Assembly: GCA_030141605.1 (NCBI GenBank)
Contig: JAQGDQ010000842.1
Span: 1-37,079, forward strand
Reading direction: 5' to 3'
DNA length: 37,079 bases
Source: Tubiluchus corallicola
Lineage: Eukaryota > Priapulida > Priapulimorpha > Priapulimorphida > Tubiluchidae
A program made the translations under genes and the position numbers. Positions 32,308-37,079 of the stretch are shown piece after piece. The first letter of the stretch is position 1. Each line of letters begins with the position of its first letter. The notes beneath the pieces were generated by a model, which saw only the letters and a program-made list of their open reading frames with translations, did not search any database and was not told where the DNA came from.

Positions 32308-32757
32308 GTTTGGTGCCAGACACAGAGGCACTTAAAAGAGCTGACCTCCTCAGAGCATTCATTCACTCTTCCTCAAAACACAAGTTCGGTGGGCAGGGCA
32401 TGTGATTCACATGCCAGACAACTGCATACCAAAGAAGATGCTCTATGGAGTACTTGTGTCTGGAAAGAGAAAGGTTGGACGACCAAAGAAACGCTTCAAA
32501 GACAGCCTGAAGGCCTCACTCAAGGAGCTCAGCATGGATATCCGCTCATTGGAAACCCTTGCACAAGATCGCTCAGCATGGCGGAGTGAAATCACCACAG
32601 GGGCTAAGAATTGAGGAGGCAGAGGAGAAGCGCAGGAGACGTAAGGCATGCAACACTGCCCAACAACAGGTCCAAACACCCAGCCTCACTTGTGCCAAAT
32701 GCCAAAGAAGTTTCCAGGCCAGAACTGGCCTAGTCAGTCACTTTCGAGCTCATCAAA
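32308..32757 (+). pseudogene. LINE ORF2 C-terminal fragment with C2H2 zinc finger
   Basis: Read through two frameshifts: VPDTEALKRADLLRAF, then RWAGHVIHMPDNCIPKKMLY, GKRKVGRPKKRFKDSLKASL, AQDRSAWR, then EKRRRRK and CAKCQRSFQARTGLVSHFRA. This is the typical tail of a non-LTR retrotransposon widespread in molluscs and other invertebrates (RWAGHV.RM.D...PK..LYGEL..GKR..GRP..R..D, then a C2H2 finger). The shifts lie near 32380 and 32600-32620. It abuts the hexanucleotide array directly on its left. Confidence 0.85.
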
Positions 32758-32879
32758 GTAATGACAACCCCCAAATTGACCTTTTATCCCTGTCACTATG
32801 GTCATCTTCGATTATATATATATTGATCGAATATACACAAATTGATACATGGACTAGCCGAACCCTGCAAAAAGAATTT

Positions 32880-33590
32880 TGCACATAAACTCACAACAAA
32901 CCACCCAAACCACCCCACCACACTACCCCACCACACTACCCTCGCCAAACCACACATACTTGCCATACCACTCACACCACACAACCCACATTGCATCACA
33001 CCACACCGCTACAAATGCTACTTGACACAGCCACCAATGATCAATAATTCATGAACAATGAACATGCTACACGGTATTTATTACCTGGTTTCCAGAGGAT
33101 AATAGGATAACAAACCTTACTTACACGTAAAATATGTAACTATGCAGATTTGTGTGTAACAGCAATCCCTGGAACAGCCGCATAATTTTTAAAACTCAAA
33201 TGGGAGTTCCAAATATTGTGCAATACTGAATGGTTAAAAACGTACACCCTTCCCATTTCTTCTAACGGCCATCTCTCCCAATGAAATCTCTCTGTCCTGT
33301 AGATCATTTATCCTCCTTCTAGGAGCATGTCTATTTTTCCCGACATGCCAAAAAAGTTCCGCAAAGCATAGTTTTTTTGGTTTACAGGCAGTTATCTGCA
33401 AAATTTGGCTGTATTTGTCTGGCAAAATGCCTATTGTAGGATGGCAAATTCTAAATACGAATACTATACCCACTATTGAACAGCTTGTCCAACCATCAAT
33501 CAGATGACACTATATCAAGCCCTTTTATTTTAAATTGTGATCGTCAAAAATGGTGCAGTCTTCGAAGCTGTGGCCCCAAATCTTTATGAA
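32880..33590. repeat. Dispersed repeat, copy of 530-1380
   Basis: CA-rich stretch, then CCACCAATGATCAATAAT, TGAACAATGAACATGCTACAC and CCTTCCCATTTCTTCTAA follow in the same order as in the truncated lectin gene's intron. No gene is seen. Confidence 0.75.
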
Positions 33591-33775
33591 TATTTATACG
33601 CCAATTTTACAATCACAATTTAAAACAAAAAGGCTTGATATAGTGTCATCTCATTGATGGTTTATTTAACAAATAATGGTTGGGCAACTGTTCAATAGTG
33701 GGTGTAGCATTCGTATTTAGAATTTGTTATCCTGCAATGCACATTTTCTCAGACAAATACAATAAAATGAATAAA
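33415..33775. repeat. Inverted repeat with arms of about 160 bp
   Basis: AATTCTAAATACGAATACTA, CACCCACTATTGAACAG and GACACTATATCAAGCC in the left arm (33415-33560) recur reverse-complemented in 33600-33770 with about 30 bp extra in the right arm. The short spacer is 33561-33599. Confidence 0.85.
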
Positions 33776-33817
33776 TATAAATCAAGGACTACTATACAAG
33801 GACGTGCACGCTGAAAT

Positions 33818-33843
33818 CTCTGATTCGGCTAGCGGAGGCGATC
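33818..33843 (+). repeat. Left terminal inverted repeat of the P-type element
   Basis: Matches the reverse complement of 37054-37079 in 25 of 26 positions. Confidence 0.92.
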
Positions 33844-34203
33844 AATACTTGCATGAACGTAATCTATAAATAGTGCGCTTTAGGGAGTAGTGATCTTGGA
33901 AATTAAAGAATGGGCGGATCGGTAGATAGCGAGTATTATTTTTCATTTAATTGGTTCTTTACATTACGGGAGAAAAGTACCAATTGTTTATTTTATGTAT
34001 CAAAGGAAATTAGTGTTCATTTTTACTTCTTAAATAGCGCACTACTTTAGGCGTAAGTGTGTTTTACCGGAAGTAGTGCTTTGTTCATTGTAAATGTGTC
34101 ATTGTTCAAAGTCAAGTGAAGCGTTGTTTTCTTGCTTGTGTTTGTTTCTTTGTGGATTATTTTCAAAATTTCTCGTGGATTTTATACATCTGTACTCAGC
34201 AGA

Positions 34204-36722
34204 ATGCCTAACAAGTGTGGTGTTGTGAAATGCAAAGGTAACTATGACACGGAGAACAAGTGTCGTGTGTTCAGACTGTCAAGAGATCATGTAGAAAAAC
34301 AGAAATGGCTAAGTGTTCTTCCCCCACGCGAAGGCTTTGTTGTTGATCCAACGAAATTGTTCATTTGCGAAAAGCATTGGCCATTGGATACTCAAATGGT
34401 CAAAATTCCAGGTGGTCACACCAAGCCAGTGGATCCACCCAGTATTTTCAACGTTCCAACATCATGCTTGCCCACTCCAAAGCCACCACGTCGCCCTCCA
34501 AAAACTGAGGACCAGCAGCTGAATTATTTCTTTAAAAAGGATAAAATAACTTCTCTCAATGAATTCACTCCTGAGAAAGACCTGCATAAGACGTATCAGA
34601 ACCTCATTATATCTCGCACACAAGACAATTTGTGTGCATGTTCATGGAAGAGGACCACCGTCAATGTTATATGTCAATTATTGTTCACAATAAGCCTACC
34701 TTGTGTTCCCCTCTTACTCTGTATGCTTTCAAAAACGGGATCAGTGTGCCATTAAGTAAAATCCTCAGTCCGAACAATGGGCTGTCCTCTTACTCACAAT
34801 TTTTCGCTGTTGTGAATTCTGTTGTCAACCACATTCATCATGTTGATGATATTGTCAACAAAGTGACAAAGTCTCTTGAACTTGAACTAGCTCAAAATCG
34901 AGAACAATCTCCTAGTGTTTATGCTAAAGCCAAGAAGCTCAAATTTCTAATACGACAGCTTCGACTATTATGTGATAAGACTTTCACAGTGTCTGATTAT
35001 TGCTTTGCAATAGAGTCATTTCCCCATTGCAATTACGAACAACTGCGTGACTTTTTAGTGTTACCCAGCAAAAGAAAGCTGCAGTCAGTTATTTCATCGA
35101 CAGATATTGACAAGGTGCTAGGTAAAACATTTCAGAAAGTGAAAAGTTCTGAGCAGAAACACTGTATGCTATTGGTGGATGAAGTGAAAATGTGCCCAAC
35201 AGTGGCTTTTTCAGGGGGTGTGCTTTTTGGCATGGCAAAAAATGAGCCAGACAGTAAAGCTACATCAATGCTATGTGTGATGGCTAAATGTCTACATTGT
35301 GGCCCCAGTGTGATGATATCAGTGACCCCCGTTCACAAGCTGACTGCTGCATATCAAGTCTCTGTCGTGAAGGAGGCTGCTACAGTGGTTGAGAATTCGG
35401 GAGGAACTGTTTTAGGGTCCATGACGGACAACCACAAGATCAACCAACAATACTGCAAATTGTTTACCAGACGAACAGACTGAGAGGCTGAACATCCCCT
35501 GGAAAATACACGAGTGTGGTTCCTGTTGTATGATACCGTCCACATTCTGAAATGTATCAGGAACAACTGGATCACGGAGAAATGTCAGAGATTATCATTT
35601 GACAAGAAAGCTGTTGGCTCATTTGCTGAAGTAAAAAGTCTTTACAAAGCTGAGAAAGACAATGTGCTGAAGTCAACACCTTTGACATATTCTGCAGTCT
35701 TTCCATCGAAACTTCAGCTCCAGAATGTGCAACATGTCCTGAGGGTGTTCAACGATCGTGTCGTTGCATCGCTGAGACTTCGAGGAGCCCAGGATACTGC
35801 AGAATTCATTCAGCAAGTGCTACGCTGGTGGAATGTGGTAAAAGTTTCTGCCAGAGGTCAAGACACGAGGATGAGAGACCCTGATTGATCTGTTCAACAA
35901 GATACATCTGATACTCTTCAGTCGTTGTTGACTCTGTTTAAGCAAACCGAATCAGGACACGGACCAAATAGAATTGGATGCCTGACACATGATACGCGAA
36001 AAGCTTTGATTCAGACCACGGAGGGACTCCTCGCAATCTGTAGGCACTTGTTTTCTGTTGGATTTCACTACGTATTATTGCGTGAACTTCAGAGTGACAG
36101 AATAGAGGGTGAGTTCTCAGTTTACAGGCAGTCAAGGGGGGCCAATGCATTCATGCAAGCTGGAGATGTCTGTTCAGCATTCAAGCGGAGACTGGCGCGT
36201 TTCTCTTCATCATTCCTGGAGTTTGTGGACACAGACACATCATCCGAAAGCCAGTTGCACACATGCAATGGGATTGATTTCGAGGATGCCAAAATTATGG
36301 AGATTTGTGTTGACGAGACTCTTTCCAAAACTGAACTGAACGCGTGTGCATATGTCGCAGGTTGGTTGGAGAGTAAGTACCAAAATGACATTTCTTTTCC
36401 CGAGGATGAGCCTCTCCTTTCTGAGGAAATGAAAATGTTCATTAAAGAAGTGTCTAGGGGAGGTCTTACAGTGCCCCACACATTCACGTTCGAATTCGTA
36501 ACAACTGGCTTGTGTTTTGTGAAGAAGTCAACTCACACAGTCTGCTGCCACAACAAGCTCATGAACATCCTCTCCATAATCAATGCCTACTTTGATTTTG
36601 GAGAATTTTCAAGAAATGCTCTGAGACTCCTGGCGAATGTACTGCTGCATGGACTACACAATTTGGAGAAGGATCACCAGCAGAACTCAGCCCTTTACCA
36701 GACCTCCATTAAGAAGGCGTGA
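34204..36722 (+). pseudogene. P-element/THAP9-like transposase, three lesions
   Basis: ATG 34204 starts a THAP zinc finger (CGVVKC, FICEKHW and the DPPSIFN box) that would bind DNA near the transposon ends. The frame changes at about 34620-34640. It then continues through LLVDEVKMCPTVAF (first catalytic D, codon 35178), GSMTDNHKINQQYC (second D, 35427), YDTVHILKCIRNNW (the PHLxKxxRN-like block of the GTP-binding insertion region) and SDRIEGEFSVYRQSRGAN (catalytic E, 36105) to TGA at 36722. Two in-frame TGA stops (35481 and 35886) break it. All DDE residues survive, so decay is recent, or the stops and shift are allelic or sequencing faults. An intron at the frame change is possible but no clear boundary pair was seen. 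Confidence 0.85.
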
Positions 36723-37053
36723 CTAGCTGACTAATTGTCGCAAACATCTCTGCAAAATGGTGAGTGCAATAATTTCATGTATTCTAATTTACACAGAGGA
36801 ACCTATGAATGAGTTTATATAGTCCTGACAAAATGGTGCAGTCTGTTTATTCTCTATAGAAAGTGACACGTAATCTTCGGGACACAATGAGTTGCAGATA
36901 TGGTGTGTTTTTTTTGGGGGGGGGATATCATAGGTACCACTGTTTTTAAATTACTAGATGAATGAGGAATATGTTCTATGTGTATTGTGACATGCTATAT
37001 GTCACCATGGGGGGTAAATATGTCCAAATTATTAGCACTAAATGTTAAAAATA

Positions 37054-37079
37054 GATTGCCTCCGCTAGCCGAATCAGAG
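37054..37079 (-). repeat. Right terminal inverted repeat of the P-type element
   Basis: Ends exactly at the window edge; partner of 33818-33843. Confidence 0.92.

Larger units (their letters stand above)
33818..37079 (+). mobile_element. P-element/THAP9-type DNA transposon, complete end to end
   Basis: Terminal inverted repeats of 26 bp lie at 33818-33843 (CTCTGATTCGGCTAGCGGAG onward) and 37054-37079, with one mismatch; the right repeat ends with the window. The element is 3262 bp and encloses one transposase relic on the plus strand. P elements make 8-bp target duplications; the left flank is GCTGAAAT, the right cannot be seen. The outer limit of the repeat cannot be fixed for the same reason. 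33844-34203 and 36723-37053 are its non-coding ends. Confidence 0.85.

Noticed and set aside
35354-36487. Minus-strand frames of 70-121 codons under the transposase
   Set aside because: Antisense shadows of the transposase; no domain and they overlap its catalytic regions.

Overview
This is eukaryotic, animal nuclear DNA. It has intron-split genes with GT/GC-AG boundaries, AATAAA signals, a rhodopsin-class GPCR, C-type lectins, LINE, Ty3-like and P-type transposon relics, and very many micro- and minisatellites. LINE tails and repeat-rich small lectin clusters of this kind are common in lophotrochozoans, so a marine mollusc is my best guess, but nothing here fixes the species. There is a run of three N at 2113-2115.

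Layout. 1-11.6 kb (minus strand) holds a tandem cluster of small secreted C-type lectins: a 3'-truncated gene (exons 2121-2225 and 120-306) and two complete three-exon genes (exons 6595-6696, 6172-6358, 4320-4570; and 10125-10226, 9705-9891, 8904-9151). All three share a phase-1 intron with a GC donor. A hexanucleotide (TTACTG)n array lies between them. 11.86-13.07 kb is a 173-bp satellite of seven units. 13.4-14.8 kb (plus) is the last coding exon of a Fez1/LZTS-type coiled-coil protein, swollen by fifteen 42-bp repeats; two compensating frameshifts make its middle be read in a different frame. 15-19.8 kb holds 3' sequence, simple repeats and LINE relics. 19.8-20.8 kb (minus) is an intronless GPCR whose start-codon region is tandemly copied ten more times upstream as an 81-bp cassette (to 21.66 kb).

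22.9-30.7 kb: an orphan lectin exon (22907-23079) and an orphan lectin signal exon (30587-30691) flank a Ty3/gypsy-like wreck on the minus strand (LTRs at 23866-24284 and 29986-30420, a gag joined by deletion to RT). A 57-bp array that is an open frame lies inside it, with an RNase H scrap on the other strand. 30.5-33.8 kb repeats the upstream block of the lectin signal exon together with a second hexanucleotide array, then a LINE tail. 33.8 kb to the end is a P-element/THAP9-type DNA transposon with 26-bp terminal inverted repeats; its transposase keeps the catalytic D, D and E but has a frameshift and two stops.

The genes do not form a pathway. The theme is turnover: gene pieces (lectin exons, GPCR start, coiled-coil heptads) have been copied in tandem or dispersed, and transposons have landed between them. 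The most unusual points are the GPCR start-cassette array, the frame-switched coiled-coil exon and the GC-AG intron shared by the lectin paralogues.
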